A stretch of DNA of 64,000 bases from Mixta theicola (GTDB lineage: Bacteria > Pseudomonadota > Gammaproteobacteria > Enterobacterales > Enterobacteriaceae): the NCBI RefSeq assembly GCF_002895925.1, contig NZ_NWUO01000010.1:62001-126000 (forward strand), written 5' to 3'. The notes below the pieces were generated by a model, which worked only from the letters and a program-made list of their open reading frames with translations, was not told the DNA's origin and made no database searches. This document shows, piece after piece, positions 19,501 to 33,840 of the stretch (positions are counted from its first letter, which is position 1; every line of letters starts with the position of its first letter). The position numbers were made by a program, and so were the translations under genes.

Positions 19501-20648
19501 ATGAAAATCGTTATCGCACCGGATTCGTATAAAGAGAGTTTATCCGCCCTGCAGGTCGCTTCGGAGATTGAAAACGGCTTTCGTGCAATCTTTCCCGATG
19601 CTGAATACGTTAAGCTGCCGGTTGCGGATGGCGGAGAGGGCACCGTAGAGGCGATGGTGGCGGCCACGCAGGGAAAAATCGTCAGGTTATCGGTTACCGG
19701 ACCCCTGGGCGAACCGGTTGATGCTTTTTATGGTTTGTCTGGCGATGAAAGCTGCGCGTTTATTGAGATGGCCGCAGCCAGCGGCCTGGAACTGGTGCCG
19801 CCTGCGCGACGCGATCCGCTGGTGACCACCTCCTGGGGAACCGGCGAGCTTATCGCCAACGCGCTGGATCGTGGCGTACAGCATTTTATTATCGGCATCG
19901 GCGGCAGCGCGACCAACGATGGCGGTGCCGGGATGGTGCAGGCGCTGGGCGCCAGACTGCTTAACGCGCAGGACGAGCAGATCGGTTACGGCGGCGGGGC
20001 GCTGCCGCAGCTGGCGCGCATTGATATTAGCCAGCTCGATCCGCGTCTGCGTCAGTGCCGCTTTGAGGTGGCCTGCGACGTCACCAATCCCCTGACGGGC
20101 GAAGAGGGCGCCTCGGCGATTTTGGGCCGCAAAAAGGCGCGACGCCGCAGTTGGTAACCCAGCTTGATAACGCGCTGGCGCACTATGCGGCTGTTATTCA
20201 GCGCGATCTGGATATTGACGTGCTGCATATTTCCGGCGGCGGAGCGGCGGGAGGAATGGGCGCGGCATTGCATGCTTTTTGCCAGGCGGAACTGCGGCGC
20301 GGCATTGAAATCGTTACCGAAGCGTTGGGTCTTGATGAGTTAGTGAAGGATGCCACGCTGGTGATCACCGGCGAAGGACGCATCGACAGCCAAACCGTTC
20401 ACGGCAAAGTGCCGATTGGCGTGGCGAAAGTGGCGAAGCGCTACAACAAGCCGGTGATAGGCATTGCCGGCAGCCTGACGGCGGATGTTGGCGTGGTTCA
20501 CCAACACGGTCTGGATGCGGTATACAGCGTGATCTATTCCATTTGTACGCTGGAAGACGCGCTGGATAACGCGGCGCAAAACGTGCGTATGACGGCACGC
20601 AATATCGCCGCAACCCTGAAAATCGGTCAGGCTTTCAATCAGGCCTGA
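19501..20648 (+). pseudogene. garK: Glycerate 2-kinase GarK, split by a frameshift
   Basis: GarK phosphorylates D-glycerate to 2-phosphoglycerate, the last step of this pathway. The first frame (19501-20157) runs from [13 protein letters not shown] through [17 protein letters not shown] to GEEGASAI. It then leaves frame at about 20121, giving a 20157 stop. The rest ([52 protein letters not shown]) continues in the next frame to 20648. Restoring one T in the run at 20120-20123 gives [13 protein letters not shown] and a 382-aa protein, close to the 381 aa of E. coli GarK. This is either a real mutation or a homopolymer sequencing error. The 3' end overlaps barA tail-to-tail by 10 bp. Confidence 0.9.
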
Positions 20649-23368
20649 CTCAGAATGTGGCGCGCCGCCTGCGCCACATTCTCCATCTCATCCAATAGTT
20701 CCAGCAGCTCAGGCTCCAGCGCCATTACTTCGCCATCCAGCCGCAAACTATATTCAATCTGCCGACACAGCTGTTTCATCCGCGGCACGCCGCTGTAGCT
20801 GGCGCTGCCGTGCAGCTTATGGATAATTTCCCGTAGCCCGTTCTGACGATTTTCCGCCAGGCTCTGTTCCACTTTTGCCTGAACTTCCGGCAGGAAATCA
20901 AGCAGCATTCGCAGCAGATCGCGCGCCAGATCGGGCTTACTGGCCGCCTGACGCAGCGCCAGCTGCCAGTCAAGCGAAGGAGAAATAGCGGGCGCTTCCG
21001 GCGCTGCCGGCCGCAGGGTTGGCGAGTAACGCGCCAGCAAGTGGCTGAGTTTCTCTTCGTCAATCGGCTTGGCAAGGTAATCATTCATGCCCGCCTTAAT
21101 TAAGTGTTCGCGCTCGCCATCGATCGCATGGGCAGTCACCGCGATAATCGGCGTATTGGTATGCTGGGGCAGCTCCCGAATCAGCTCGCTGGCGCGAATG
21201 CCGTCGATTTCCGGCATCTGAATATCCATTAGAATAATGTCCAGCGCCTGCTGGCGGGCTATATCAATCGCTTTTTCGCCGCTGTCGCACAGCACGATAT
21301 TCTCTACCTGCTCCTCCAGCAGCGCGCCAATCAGCTTCAGATTAGCCGGATTGTCATCCACCGCCATTACCGTCAGCGGCAGGCGGGCGCGGGCGGGCAG
21401 GTCATAGAGTTTGCGCGCATGCATATCGAGCATAATCGGCAGCAGCCGCGTGCGGGTTACCGGCTTGCATAAACAGGCATCAATTCCGCGCGTTTTCAGC
21501 AGCTCCGCCTGTAACAGCATCTGGCTGGGCAGGGCCATAATCACGCAGTCGGCGCGCGCCGTCAGGCTGTTAATAAACGCCTGCGACAGCACGCTGTCGG
21601 TGCTTTGGCTAACAGGCAAACTCACCAGCAGCATATCGTAACGCGTCTCGGTCAGCCCTTCGAGCGTCAGGCTGTAGCTGACCGTCAGCGGCGTGGAGCT
21701 CAGAATATCCAGCGCCGCCTGCGCCGCGGCCGGATTCGCCTCAACATAGGCGAGGCGCTTGCCGCGCAGCCCGTCCAGCGCGCGTGGATCGCTGGCGGCG
21801 TTCGGATTCAGCGCCAGGCTGACATGGAACCAGAAGGTCGAGCCCTGACCCTGGCGGCTGTGAAAAGCGATAGCGCCGCCCATCTCTTTCACCAGCTTCT
21901 GCGTAATAACCAGCCCAAGCCCGGTTCCGCCGTGCCGCCGGGAAATACTGGCGTCGGCCTGGCGAAAAGCCTCAAACAGCTGCGACTGCTGCTTCTCGGC
22001 GATCCCGATTCCGGTATCGTGTACCTGCACTTCCAGCTCGACGCTACTATTGCTCAGGCCGCGCTTTTCCACGCGAATATCGATATTGCCGCGCTCGGTA
22101 AACTTCACTGCGTTGCCGATCAGGTTGGTTAAAATCTGCTGCAGACGCAGCGGATCGCCGATCACGTTATCCGGCACCTCGCCCTGGACGTTAATCGTCA
22201 GCTCCAGCCCTTTATCGTGGGCGGAAGGTGCCAGCAGCACCAGGGTTTCATCCAGCGTGGCGCGTAGCGGGAACGGGATAGATTCCAGCACCAGCTTTCC
22301 GGCCTCCAGCTTCGAGAAGTCCAGCACATCGTTGATAATGCTAAGCAGGTTATTTGCGGAGCGTTCGATGGTATGCAGGTAATCGCGCTGGGTGGAGGTG
22401 AGCGGCGTTTTTAACGTCTGACGCGTAAAGCCGATGACGCCGTTAAGCGGCGTGCGCAGCTCGTGCGACATATTGGCCAGGAACTCCGACTTGATGCGGG
22501 CGGCTTCCTGCGCCCGGCGCTTGGCCAGATCCAGCTCAACGTTCTGGATCTCCATCTGTTCCAGCGTTTCGCGCAGGTCGGAGGTCGCCTGATCGATATT
22601 CTGCTGCATCTCTTCATGATAGGCGGTCAGCGACATCGCCATCGCGTTAATGCCGTTTTTCAGCATATCCAGCTCGCCGAGCATATAGCCCTCAACGCGG
22701 CTGTCGAGCTGACCGCGACGAATGCGATCTACCGTGCTGACCATATTGCGTATCGGACCGGTAACGTCGCGCATCAGGCGATAGGCGAACAGCATGGCGA
22801 TACACAGGCAAAACAGCAGCAGCAGCGTAGAAATAAACACTTCTTTATATTGCTGAAGCCTGACCGACTGCAGATCCAGCTCAATCGCCACGTAGCCCAG
22901 CGGATTACCGGTAGGCTTGGCATCCCGCCCCGGCGATTCATCCGGATAATAACTTTCTGATACGATCGGCGTGCGCAGCACAATGATATTCGCGCGGCGT
23001 TCAATAGCCGTCTGGTTGGGCGGCTTAGCGCCATTCGACAGGCGCAACAGCTCCTGATTCAGGTGATAGTTAGAGGTAACAAATATCTGATTTTTATCAT
23101 CAAACACCGTGATGGCACGTACGATGTCGGAGTGACGGCGATGCAGCAGGCTAACCAGCTGGCGTACCGATTCACGGCTGTGAAAGGTCATGCCATACTC
23201 ACTGGAAACCGCCAGCGGTTCGATAATATTAGCCCCGGCATCCACGAGCTGACGCTGCAGTTCGTTATAGCGATGCACCACAAAAAACGTACTGAGCAGC
23301 AGGCCAATCATTAAGGTCGGTGCCAGTATTAAAATCATCATCCTTGCCCGCAGGCTGTATTTGGTCAT
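20639..23368 (-). CDS. barA: Hybrid sensor histidine kinase BarA
   Basis: A 909-aa tripartite kinase (E. coli 918 aa) starting [16 protein letters not shown]1 is about 11-31, then a periplasmic sensor part, TM2 about 177-197, HAMP and a coiled coil. The HisKA histidine is in [12 protein letters not shown] (H302), followed by an HATPase ([24 protein letters not shown]), a receiver domain ([10 protein letters not shown]715) and a C-terminal HPt domain ([12 protein letters not shown]853). BarA responds to short-chain acids and phosphorylates UvrY, which activates csrB; csrB and its UvrY box are at 9.4-9.9 kb. It is divergent from rlmD. Confidence 0.96.
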   Translation of the reverse strand: MTKYSLRARMMILILAPTLMIGLLLSTFFVVHRYNELQRQLVDAGANIIEPLAVSSEYGMTFHSRESVRQLVSLLHRRHSDIVRAITVFDDKNQIFVTSNYHLNQELLRLSNGAKPPNQTAIERRANIIVLRTPIVSESYYPDESPGRDAKPTGNPLGYVAIELDLQSVRLQQYKEVFISTLLLLFCLCIAMLFAYRLMRDVTGPIRNMVSTVDRIRRGQLDSRVEGYMLGELDMLKNGINAMAMSLTAYHEEMQQNIDQATSDLRETLEQMEIQNVELDLAKRRAQEAARIKSEFLANMSHELRTPLNGVIGFTRQTLKTPLTSTQRDYLHTIERSANNLLSIINDVLDFSKLEAGKLVLESIPFPLRATLDETLVLLAPSAHDKGLELTINVQGEVPDNVIGDPLRLQQILTNLIGNAVKFTERGNIDIRVEKRGLSNSSVELEVQVHDTGIGIAEKQQSQLFEAFRQADASISRRHGGTGLGLVITQKLVKEMGGAIAFHSRQGQGSTFWFHVSLALNPNAASDPRALDGLRGKRLAYVEANPAAAQAALDILSSTPLTVSYSLTLEGLTETRYDMLLVSLPVSQSTDSVLSQAFINSLTARADCVIMALPSQMLLQAELLKTRGIDACLCKPVTRTRLLPIMLDMHARKLYDLPARARLPLTVMAVDDNPANLKLIGALLEEQVENIVLCDSGEKAIDIARQQALDIILMDIQMPEIDGIRASELIRELPQHTNTPIIAVTAHAIDGEREHLIKAGMNDYLAKPIDEEKLSHLLARYSPTLRPAAPEAPAISPSLDWQLALRQAASKPDLARDLLRMLLDFLPEVQAKVEQSLAENRQNGLREIIHKLHGSASYSGVPRMKQLCRQIEYSLRLDGEVMALEPELLELLDEMENVAQAARHILSQA

Positions 23369-23459
23369 GATAGTCCGGTATGAGACAATTACGCCGGGCA
23401 GTAACGCCGTCAATCAGGCGTCACTTCGCGTAGCAATTATTCAGAGATTCTATTCCACT

Positions 23460-24775
23460 ATGGCGCAATTCTACTCCGCAAAACGGCGTGTGACGACCCG
23501 ACAAACAATTACGGTCACTATTCACGATCTTGACGCTTTCGGTCAGGGGGTGGCTCGTCATCAGGGCAAAACGCTATTTGTCAGCGGCGCGCTACCGGGC
23601 GAGCAGGTTGAGGTTGAGCTGCTGGAGGATAAACGCCAGTACGCACGCGGGCGCGCACGGCGGATTTTACAGCCCAGCGAGCAACGCGTTACGCCGCGCT
23701 GTCCATATTTTACCGTTTGCGGCGGCTGTCAGCAGCAGCACGCCTCGCAAGCGCTACAGCAGCAGAGTAAGGCCAGAGCATTGGCGCATCTGCTCACGCG
23801 CGAAACCGGACAGCAGACCACGGTGGAGGAGATTATCGGCGACAGCGCTTACGGCTATCGCCGCCGCGCGCGTCTCGGCTTGCAATATCAGGCCAAAACG
23901 CAGACGCTGCAGTTGGGCTTTCGTAAAACCGCCTCTAATGAGCTGGTTTCAATCGATTGCTGCCCCATTTTGAAGCCCGAACTTGATGCGCTGCTGGTGC
24001 CGCTCAGGGCCTGTCTCTCTTCGCTACAGGCGGTACGGCGGCTGGGGCATGTCGAACTGGTGCAGGCGGATAATGGTCCGGTGCTGGTTTTGCGCCATCT
24101 TGATGCGCTGAGCGCCGGCGATCGGCAAAAGCTGGAACGTTTTTCGCATGAGCACCAGCTGGCGCTGTTCCTGGCGCCGGATAGCGAGCAGCTACAGCAG
24201 ATTAGCGGCGAGCCGCCTTATTATTTGTCACATCAGCTAAAGCTGAGCTTTAGCCCGCGCGATTTTATTCAGGTCAATGACGCGGTAAACCAAAAAATGG
24301 TGGCAAAGGCGCTGGAGTGGCTCGATCTACAGCCGAACGATCGGGTTTTAGACCTGTTTTGCGGCATGGGAAACTTTACTTTGCCGATGGCAAAGTTTGG
24401 ACAAAATGTTGTGGGTGTGGAGGGCGTAGCAGCTTTAGCAGCACAAGGTGCGTATAATGCCAAGCTGAATGGTCTTGAAAACATCACCTTTTTTCATGAA
24501 ACCTGGAAGAAGAGGTGACGCGCCAGCCCTGGGCGGCGCACGGTTTTGACAAGGTGTTACTGGATCCGGCACGTGCGGGCGCAGGCGGCGTGATGCAACA
24601 TATTGCTAAACTCGCGCCACAACGTATTGTTTACGTTTCCTGTAACCCGACGACGCTTGCTCGCGACAGTCAGCTACTGCTGTCGTCCGGTTACCGGTTG
24701 GAAAGGGTTGCGATGCTCGATATGTTTCCTCATACCGGTCATCTTGAATCTATGGTGCTATTCGGTAAAACATAA
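23460..24775 (+). pseudogene. rlmD: 23S rRNA m5U1939 methyltransferase RlmD, split by a frameshift
   Basis: RlmD methylates U1939 of 23S rRNA. The start [15 protein letters not shown] (23460) has a TRAM domain, then the Fe-S cysteines in [18 protein letters not shown], and the SAM motif [14 protein letters not shown]. At about 24499 the frame breaks after FFHE, and a stop follows at 24518. The next frame resumes with [22 protein letters not shown], the catalytic [13 protein letters not shown] and [13 protein letters not shown] to 24775. Adding one A to the GAAACC run restores [13 protein letters not shown] and the full length. This is a homopolymer contraction, real or technical. It lies between barA and relA as in E. 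coli. Confidence 0.92.
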
Positions 24776-24803
24776 GTATTTTTACAGGTTGCCAGGAGAG
24801 GTT

Positions 24804-27035
24804 ATGGTTGCGGTAAGAAGCGCACATTTGAATACGGCGGGTGAATTCGCGCTCGATGAGTGGATCACCAGTTTGGGGATCGTTAACCCGCAATCAAGTG
24901 AACGACTGGCCGCTACCTGGCACTATTGTGAGGCCGTAACCCAATCGCATCCCGATCAGGCTCTGCTGCTGTGGCGCGGCATTGAGATGGTCGAAATCCT
25001 GTCGATGCTGAGCATGGACAATGACACGCTGCGCGCCGCGCTGGTTTTTCCGCTGGCGGATGCCGATGTGGTTTCGGAAGAGAAGCTGGAAGAAACCTTT
25101 GGCAAAGCGATTGTTTCGCTGGTGCATGGCGTGCGCGATATGGATGCGATTCGCCAGCTTAAGGCTACCCATAACGACTCGATGGCTTCCGAGCAGGTGG
25201 ATAACGTGCGCCGCATGCTGCTGGCGATGGTGGAAGATTTCCGCTGCGTGGTGATCAAGCTGGCCGAACGCATTGCTCACCTGCGTGAAATGAAGGATGC
25301 GCCGGAGGATGAACGCGTTCTGGCGGCGAAAGAGTGTACCAATATCTACGCCCCGTTAGCCAACCGTCTCGGTATCGGGCAGCTTAAGTGGGAGCTGGAA
25401 GATTTCTGCTTCCGCTATCTTCATCCTGACGAATACAAACGTATCGCAAAGCTGCTGCACGAGCGCCGTATTGTCCGCGAGCAGTATATCGAAACCTTTG
25501 TGGAGAGCCTGCGCACCGAGATGGTGCGTGAAGGCGTGAAGGCTGAAGTCTACGGGCGTCCCAAACATATTTACAGCATCTGGCGTAAGATGCAGAAAAA
25601 GTCGTTGGCGTTTGACGAACTGTTTGACGTGCGGGCGGTGCGGATTGTCGCCGAGCGCCTGCAGGATTGTTACGGCGCGCTGGGGATTGTACATACGCTG
25701 TATCGTCATCTGCCGGATGAGTTTGATGACTATGTCGCTAATCCGAAGCCAAACGGCTATCAGTCGATTCATACCGTGGTGCTCGGTCCCGACGGCAAAA
25801 CGGTTGAGATTCAGATCCGCACCCGCCAGATGCATGAAGATGCCGAGCTGGGGGTCGCCGCTCACTGGAAGTATAAAGAGGGCTCCGGCGGACAGGCGCG
25901 CGGCGCGCATGGGCATGAGGAGCGTATTGCCTGGCTGCGTAAACTGATCGCCTGGCAGGAAGAGATGGCGGATACCGGCGAGCTGCTGGAAGAGGTGCGC
26001 AGCCAGGTATTTGACGATCGCGTTTATGTTTTTACGCCGAAGGGCGACGTTGTCGATCTGCCTGCGGGTTCGACGCCGCTTGATTTCGCCTACCACATTC
26101 ACAGCGATATTGGTCACCGCTGCATCGGCGCCAAGATTGGCGGCCGTATCGTGCCGTTTACCTATCAGCTGCAGATGGGCGATCAGATTGAAATCATCAC
26201 GCAAAAGCAGCCAAACCCCAGCCGCGACTGGCTAAATCCTAACCTTGGCTATGTCACCACCAGCCGTGGGCGTTCCAAAATCCACGCCTGGTTCCGCAAG
26301 CAGGATCGCGATAAGAATATCGTGGCTGGCCGCCAGATTCTGGATAACGAGCTGAATCAGTTGGATATTAGCCTGAAAGAGGCGGAGAAGCTGCTGCTGC
26401 CGCGCTATAACGTCGGCACGCTGGATGAGCTGCTGGCGGCGATCGGCGGCGGCGATATACGCCTTAATCAGATGATCAATTTCCTGCAGGCGAAGCTGAA
26501 TAAGCCGAGCGCGGAAGAGGAAGATCGTGAGGCGCTGCGCCAGCTGACGCAGAAAAGCCATACGCCGCAGCGTTCGGGGAAAGAGAGCGGGCGCGTGGTA
26601 GTGGAAGGCGTTGGTAATCTAATGCACCATATTGCCCGGTGCTGTCAGCCGATTCCGGGCGACGATATTGTGGGCTTTATTACCCAGGGGCGGGGGATTT
26701 CCATCCACCGCGCCGACTGCGATCAGCTGGCGGAGCTTATGTCGCATGCGCCGGAGCGGATCGTGGATGCGGTTTGGGGCGAAAGCTATTCCAGCGGTTA
26801 TTCGCTGGTGGTGCGCGTGACTGCCAACGATCGCAGCGGGTTACTGCGCGACATTACCACCATTCTTGCCAATGAGAAGGTGAACGTGCTGGGTGTATCC
26901 AGCCGCAGCGATACGCGTAAGCAGCTGGCCACCATAGATATGGATATTGAGATTTACAATCAGCAGGTGCTGGGACGCGTGCTGGCGCGCCTTAATCAGG
27001 TTCCTGACATTATCGACGCCCGACGTCTGCATTAA
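24804..27035 (+). CDS. relA: GTP pyrophosphokinase RelA
   Basis: A 743-aa ribosome-associated (p)ppGpp synthetase I (E. coli 744 aa). Start MVAVRSAHLN at 24804 follows the SD AGGAGAG; a longer frame runs back into rlmD. The N-terminal pseudo-hydrolase domain lacks the HD pair (FPLADADVV), as expected for RelA. The synthetase domain has YGRPKHIYSIWRKM and NGYQSIHTVV. TGS (VYVFTPKGDVVDLPAG), the zinc-finger-like HHIARCCQP and a C-terminal ACT domain follow. It senses uncharged tRNA on stalled ribosomes. Confidence 0.97.
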   Translation: MVAVRSAHLNTAGEFALDEWITSLGIVNPQSSERLAATWHYCEAVTQSHPDQALLLWRGIEMVEILSMLSMDNDTLRAALVFPLADADVVSEEKLEETFGKAIVSLVHGVRDMDAIRQLKATHNDSMASEQVDNVRRMLLAMVEDFRCVVIKLAERIAHLREMKDAPEDERVLAAKECTNIYAPLANRLGIGQLKWELEDFCFRYLHPDEYKRIAKLLHERRIVREQYIETFVESLRTEMVREGVKAEVYGRPKHIYSIWRKMQKKSLAFDELFDVRAVRIVAERLQDCYGALGIVHTLYRHLPDEFDDYVANPKPNGYQSIHTVVLGPDGKTVEIQIRTRQMHEDAELGVAAHWKYKEGSGGQARGAHGHEERIAWLRKLIAWQEEMADTGELLEEVRSQVFDDRVYVFTPKGDVVDLPAGSTPLDFAYHIHSDIGHRCIGAKIGGRIVPFTYQLQMGDQIEIITQKQPNPSRDWLNPNLGYVTTSRGRSKIHAWFRKQDRDKNIVAGRQILDNELNQLDISLKEAEKLLLPRYNVGTLDELLAAIGGGDIRLNQMINFLQAKLNKPSAEEEDREALRQLTQKSHTPQRSGKESGRVVVEGVGNLMHHIARCCQPIPGDDIVGFITQGRGISIHRADCDQLAELMSHAPERIVDAVWGESYSSGYSLVVRVTANDRSGLLRDITTILANEKVNVLGVSSRSDTRKQLATIDMDIEIYNQQVLGRVLARLNQVPDIIDARRLH

Positions 27036-27098
27036 TTATCCGGTATGCCGTACGCGGTGCGGTATGCCGGTCCCGCTTATTCGCATTAAGGTTTCATT

Positions 27099-27893
27099 AT
27101 GACTGCTCTTGATCGTCTGCTGACTATTATGCAGACCCTGCGCGATCCGCAGCACGGCTGCCCCTGGGATCGTCAACAAACTTACGCCACCATTGCGCCC
27201 TATACGCTGGAAGAGACCTATGAGGTGATCGACGCCATTCAGCGCGAGGATTATGACGATCTGCGCGGAGAGCTGGGCGATCTGCTGTTTCAGGTCGTTT
27301 TTTATGCGCAGATGGCGCGTGAAGAGGGGCGTTTTACCTTCGATGATATTTGCCACGGTATTGCCGATAAGCTGGAACGCCGTCATCCGCATATCTTCGC
27401 GGATGCGCAGGTGAAAAACAGCGAAGAGGTGCTGCATAACTGGGAGCAGATTAAGCAGCAGGAGCGCGCGGAGAAAGCGCAGCATTCGGCGCTGGATGAT
27501 ATTCCACAGGCGCTGCCGGCGCTAATGCGCGCGCAAAAGATCCAGAAGCGTTGCCGCAGCGTGGGGTTTGACTGGAATTCGTTAGGGCCAGTGGTTGATA
27601 AAGTGCATGAAGAGATCGATGAGGTGATGCACGAAGCGCAGCAGGCGGTGATAGATGAGGCGAAGCTGGAGGAAGAAGTTGGCGATCTGCTGTTTGCTAC
27701 CGTCAATCTGGCGCGTCATCTCGGTACTAAAGCGGAGACGGCGCTGCAAAAAGCCAACGTGAAGTTTGAACGACGTTTTCGGCAGGTTGAGCAGATTATC
27801 GCGGCGCAGGGCATGAATATGAGCGACGCCTCGCTGGATCAGATGGAGGCCGCCTGGCAGCAGGTTAAAGCCGGCGAGAAAGCGGCGGGCTAA
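27099..27893 (+). CDS. mazG: Nucleoside triphosphate pyrophosphohydrolase MazG
   Basis: A 264-aa two-domain MazG (E. coli 263 aa) that hydrolyses NTPs and dNTPs to monophosphates and PPi. Each domain has an EExxE-type metal helix: EETYEVIDA with ELGDLLFQVVFYA in the first, and EEIDEVMHEA with EEVGDLLFATVNLARH in the second. In E. coli MazG lowers ppGpp levels in starvation; here it also lies next to relA. No mazEF toxin-antitoxin pair lies between relA and mazG, unlike in E. coli; the gap is only 63 bp. Confidence 0.96.
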   Translation: MTALDRLLTIMQTLRDPQHGCPWDRQQTYATIAPYTLEETYEVIDAIQREDYDDLRGELGDLLFQVVFYAQMAREEGRFTFDDICHGIADKLERRHPHIFADAQVKNSEEVLHNWEQIKQQERAEKAQHSALDDIPQALPALMRAQKIQKRCRSVGFDWNSLGPVVDKVHEEIDEVMHEAQQAVIDEAKLEEEVGDLLFATVNLARHLGTKAETALQKANVKFERRFRQVEQIIAAQGMNMSDASLDQMEAAWQQVKAGEKAAG

Positions 27894-29851
<1,958 letters not shown>

Positions 29852-29861
29852 GCGTTTTTAT

Positions 29862-31225
<1,364 letters not shown>

Positions 31226-31945
31226 TTACGCTTGCGCGTGCGGCGGAGTTTACCCGCTGCCCGGCTGCTGTTGAACCCCGTCATCTGACGGGGTTTTTTT
31301 ATCTCCCGGCCGTCAATATTCAGCCTCTGCTACAGTTTTGACCAAAAGTTTAAACAGCGCGCATGAAAACGTATAACCGACCAGGTCGGGCCATTCGTTA
31401 ATATTTACCCGCCGCTGGAATGAAAAAAAATATAGAAAAATAGAACCAGTTAATGTTAATTGCATCGCTGGCCAGGTTAATTTTTGCGGAAAACAACCCC
31501 GGAAACTTATTTTAAACTGGGACAGTTTTATACAATGAAAGTTAAATTTTGAGAATTTATACTTCGGTAAAGCGGTAATTGTCATCGCATATTCAACCAG
31601 AATTTCCCGGTGTCAGTAGTCGATTAAAACAACAGTTTTTTCTGAACGGGTATAAAAAAGTAAATGTCAAACGGACTGCCAGCGGTATGCGTCTGGTGCG
31701 CTGCATGGCGTAAATCCGGCGTAAATCCAGGCTACGGTATCGCCTGTACTGAACGGCGCAATCTGCGTATTTTCTGAAAAGCGCCGAATTACGCCGAGGC
31801 TTTTTCATTATGCTGATAATAATGAAGGACTTGCAGGGAAAATAGCTGTTTACAGAACTATCTGATTTGGTTGCGGGCATAGTTAATTTTTAACAGGAAT
31901 ATGTAAACCTTACGTCATTATTTGTAATGATACGGAAGGTTAAAA
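31226..31945. other. AT-rich gap between eno and the acyltransferase gene
   Basis: Apart from the eno terminator this 720-base stretch has no gene I can support. It is clearly richer in A/T than the neighbouring genes. Minus-strand frames at 31313-31585 and 31593-31880 have no ribosome site and no recognisable family. The end of the region carries the GGAAGG ribosome site for the gene at 31946. Its composition is consistent with transferred DNA or promoter-rich DNA. Confidence 0.55.
31274..31300 (+). terminator. Intrinsic terminator of eno
   Basis: ACCCCGTCA and TGACGGGGT form a 9-bp stem with a two-base TC loop (slightly larger if the terminal pairs open), followed by a seven-T run. It lies 50 bases after the eno stop. 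Confidence 0.9.
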
Positions 31946-33832
31946 ATGAAATACCGTGCTGACATTGACGGTCTTCGCGCACTCGCCGTGCTGCCAGTGA
32001 TCGCCTATCACCTGGGCGTGACCGGTATTCCCGGTGGGTTCACCGGAGTTGATATTTTTTTCGTCATATCCGGTTATCTCATCTGCGGCATTATTTATCA
32101 GAGTGCCATGAAGGGTGAGTTTTCTTATCTTGAATTTTACAAGCGTCGCTGCTTACGTATTTTACCGCCGCTATTTGTGGTACTGATAGCCACGCTATTG
32201 TTTGGCTATCATCATCTGCTGCCGGCGCAGTTTACCGAACTGGGCAATAGCGCCGTTGCCACCACGCTTTTCTCGTCGAATATCTATTTTTGGCAGCAAA
32301 CCGGTTACTTTGCCGGCCCCGCAGAACTTAAACCTCTCCTGCATACCTGGTCTCTGGCGGTTGAAGAACAGTTCTACATTCTGTTCCCGATTGTGCTGCT
32401 GCTTGCCGTACGCTGGTTTCGCCATCGCGTAACGCAGGTCATGTTGGCAATCATTGCGGTTTCGTTTCTGCTCAGCATTGTTGGCGTACTGAAAAAGCCC
32501 GATTTTACCTTTTATATGTTGCCTACGCGTGCGTGGGAGCTGGCGGTCGGTGGGATTATTGCGGTTTCATCTATTGAAGCGCGCATGGCGACCGTGCGTC
32601 AGGACATTAAGCATCTGATGAGCCTTGCCGGGCTGGCGCTGATTCTGTTTGGCTTTTTCTGGCTCAGCACCAGCAAACCCTTTCCCTCGTGGAATGCGCT
32701 CTGGCCATGTGTCGGTAGTTTCCTGCTGATTCTGGCGGGCCGGGAAGCCGTCGTAAACCGCATTCTGGCGTTGAAACCAGTGGTTTATGTCGGAATGATC
32801 TCTTACTGCCTCTATCTCTGGCATTGGCCGATTATCGTTTACAGCAAGATGTTCCTGAATATGAATGAAGGCGTACGCGATCTGCTGGTGCTGGCGATGA
32901 CCTTTGCCCTGGCTATCGCTTCCCGCTATCTCGTCGAAATTCCTTTCCGCTATAAGCTATCGAACCTGAATCCGGCAATGGTTTCCGCCTTCTCCGTGGT
33001 GGGCCTGGTGATTATCGCTTCGACCACGCTGTATAAAAGTCATATCAGCAATGAGTCCGGTAAGTTTTCCGATCAGGCGCTGGCGGTGGCGAAATTCTCT
33101 CAGTATCGCGGTACCGAGGAGTATTTCTATCAGTTCCGTTTAGGTAAATGCTTTATCGATGGGAACAATGAAGCGAAAGGGCATTACGATCGTGATTTCT
33201 GTCTGAAAACCTCCGCCACGGAAAAAAATTATCTGTTAATCGGCGACAGCCACGGTGCCCATCTGTGGCGTGCGCTCAGCCTTGCTGCGGGAGGTAGCGT
33301 TAATTTGATGCAGGCAACCTCAGCAGGATGTAAACCCGTATCGCACCAGTCCTTCAGCAATAAATGTACTGAACTGATGGATTATGTCTATCAGCAGTGG
33401 ATCCCCAAACACAAAATTGATGGCGTCATTATCTCCGCCCGCTGGCTGCCGGAGGATATTGCTCCTCTGAAAGCGACGCTGGAAACGCTAAAAGGATTGA
33501 CCAACAATATCACCGTTATGGGACCGACGATTGAGTATGCCGAGCCTCTGCCGGATCTGCTGGCCTATCAGGAGAACGGGCGTAAAGATTTAGTCTCAAG
33601 TTCCGTTAACCGAAATATTAAAGGTATCGATCTGCGGATGCAGCAGGCGGCGGCAGAAGAACAGGTGGGTTATATCTCGGTTTACAATATTATGTGTCCG
33701 AATGATGTTTGCCATGCGCTGGCTTCAAACGGTCAGCCGAGCGCGTTTGATTATGGTCACTTCACGCTAAGCGGCGCGAATGACGTTGCGCGTCAGGCGA
33801 TGGTGCAGTTGCGCCACGACAAATTTATGTAG
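31946..33832 (+). CDS. OafA/YrhL-type membrane O-acyltransferase with SGNH domain
   Basis: A 628-aa fusion. The N-terminal Acyltransferase_3 domain (about 1-355) has roughly ten membrane helices and the hallmarks YRADIDGLRALAVL, FTGVDIFFVISGYL and LLHTWSLAVEEQFY. The C-terminal periplasmic SGNH-hydrolase-like domain has the nucleophile block LIGDSHGAHL (S about 435) and FDYGHFTLSG (D/H about 602-605). Such proteins add acetyl groups to LPS O-antigen or other surface glycans. The exact acceptor cannot be read from the sequence. It is an accessory gene between eno and queE, absent at this site in E. coli. Confidence 0.88.
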   Translation: MKYRADIDGLRALAVLPVIAYHLGVTGIPGGFTGVDIFFVISGYLICGIIYQSAMKGEFSYLEFYKRRCLRILPPLFVVLIATLLFGYHHLLPAQFTELGNSAVATTLFSSNIYFWQQTGYFAGPAELKPLLHTWSLAVEEQFYILFPIVLLLAVRWFRHRVTQVMLAIIAVSFLLSIVGVLKKPDFTFYMLPTRAWELAVGGIIAVSSIEARMATVRQDIKHLMSLAGLALILFGFFWLSTSKPFPSWNALWPCVGSFLLILAGREAVVNRILALKPVVYVGMISYCLYLWHWPIIVYSKMFLNMNEGVRDLLVLAMTFALAIASRYLVEIPFRYKLSNLNPAMVSAFSVVGLVIIASTTLYKSHISNESGKFSDQALAVAKFSQYRGTEEYFYQFRLGKCFIDGNNEAKGHYDRDFCLKTSATEKNYLLIGDSHGAHLWRALSLAAGGSVNLMQATSAGCKPVSHQSFSNKCTELMDYVYQQWIPKHKIDGVIISARWLPEDIAPLKATLETLKGLTNNITVMGPTIEYAEPLPDLLAYQENGRKDLVSSSVNRNIKGIDLRMQQAAAEEQVGYISVYNIMCPNDVCHALASNGQPSAFDYGHFTLSGANDVARQAMVQLRHDKFM

Positions 33833-33840
33833 CAGGAAGC

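Noticed and set aside
27036-27098. Repeated CGGTATGCCG before mazG as a toxin-antitoxin remnant
   Set aside because: It is a short direct repeat in a 63-bp gap; too short to be a mazEF remnant and not clearly functional.
31313-31880. Two minus-strand ORFs in the eno-acyltransferase gap
   Set aside because: They lack ribosome sites and protein-like patterns; the region is simply AT-rich.
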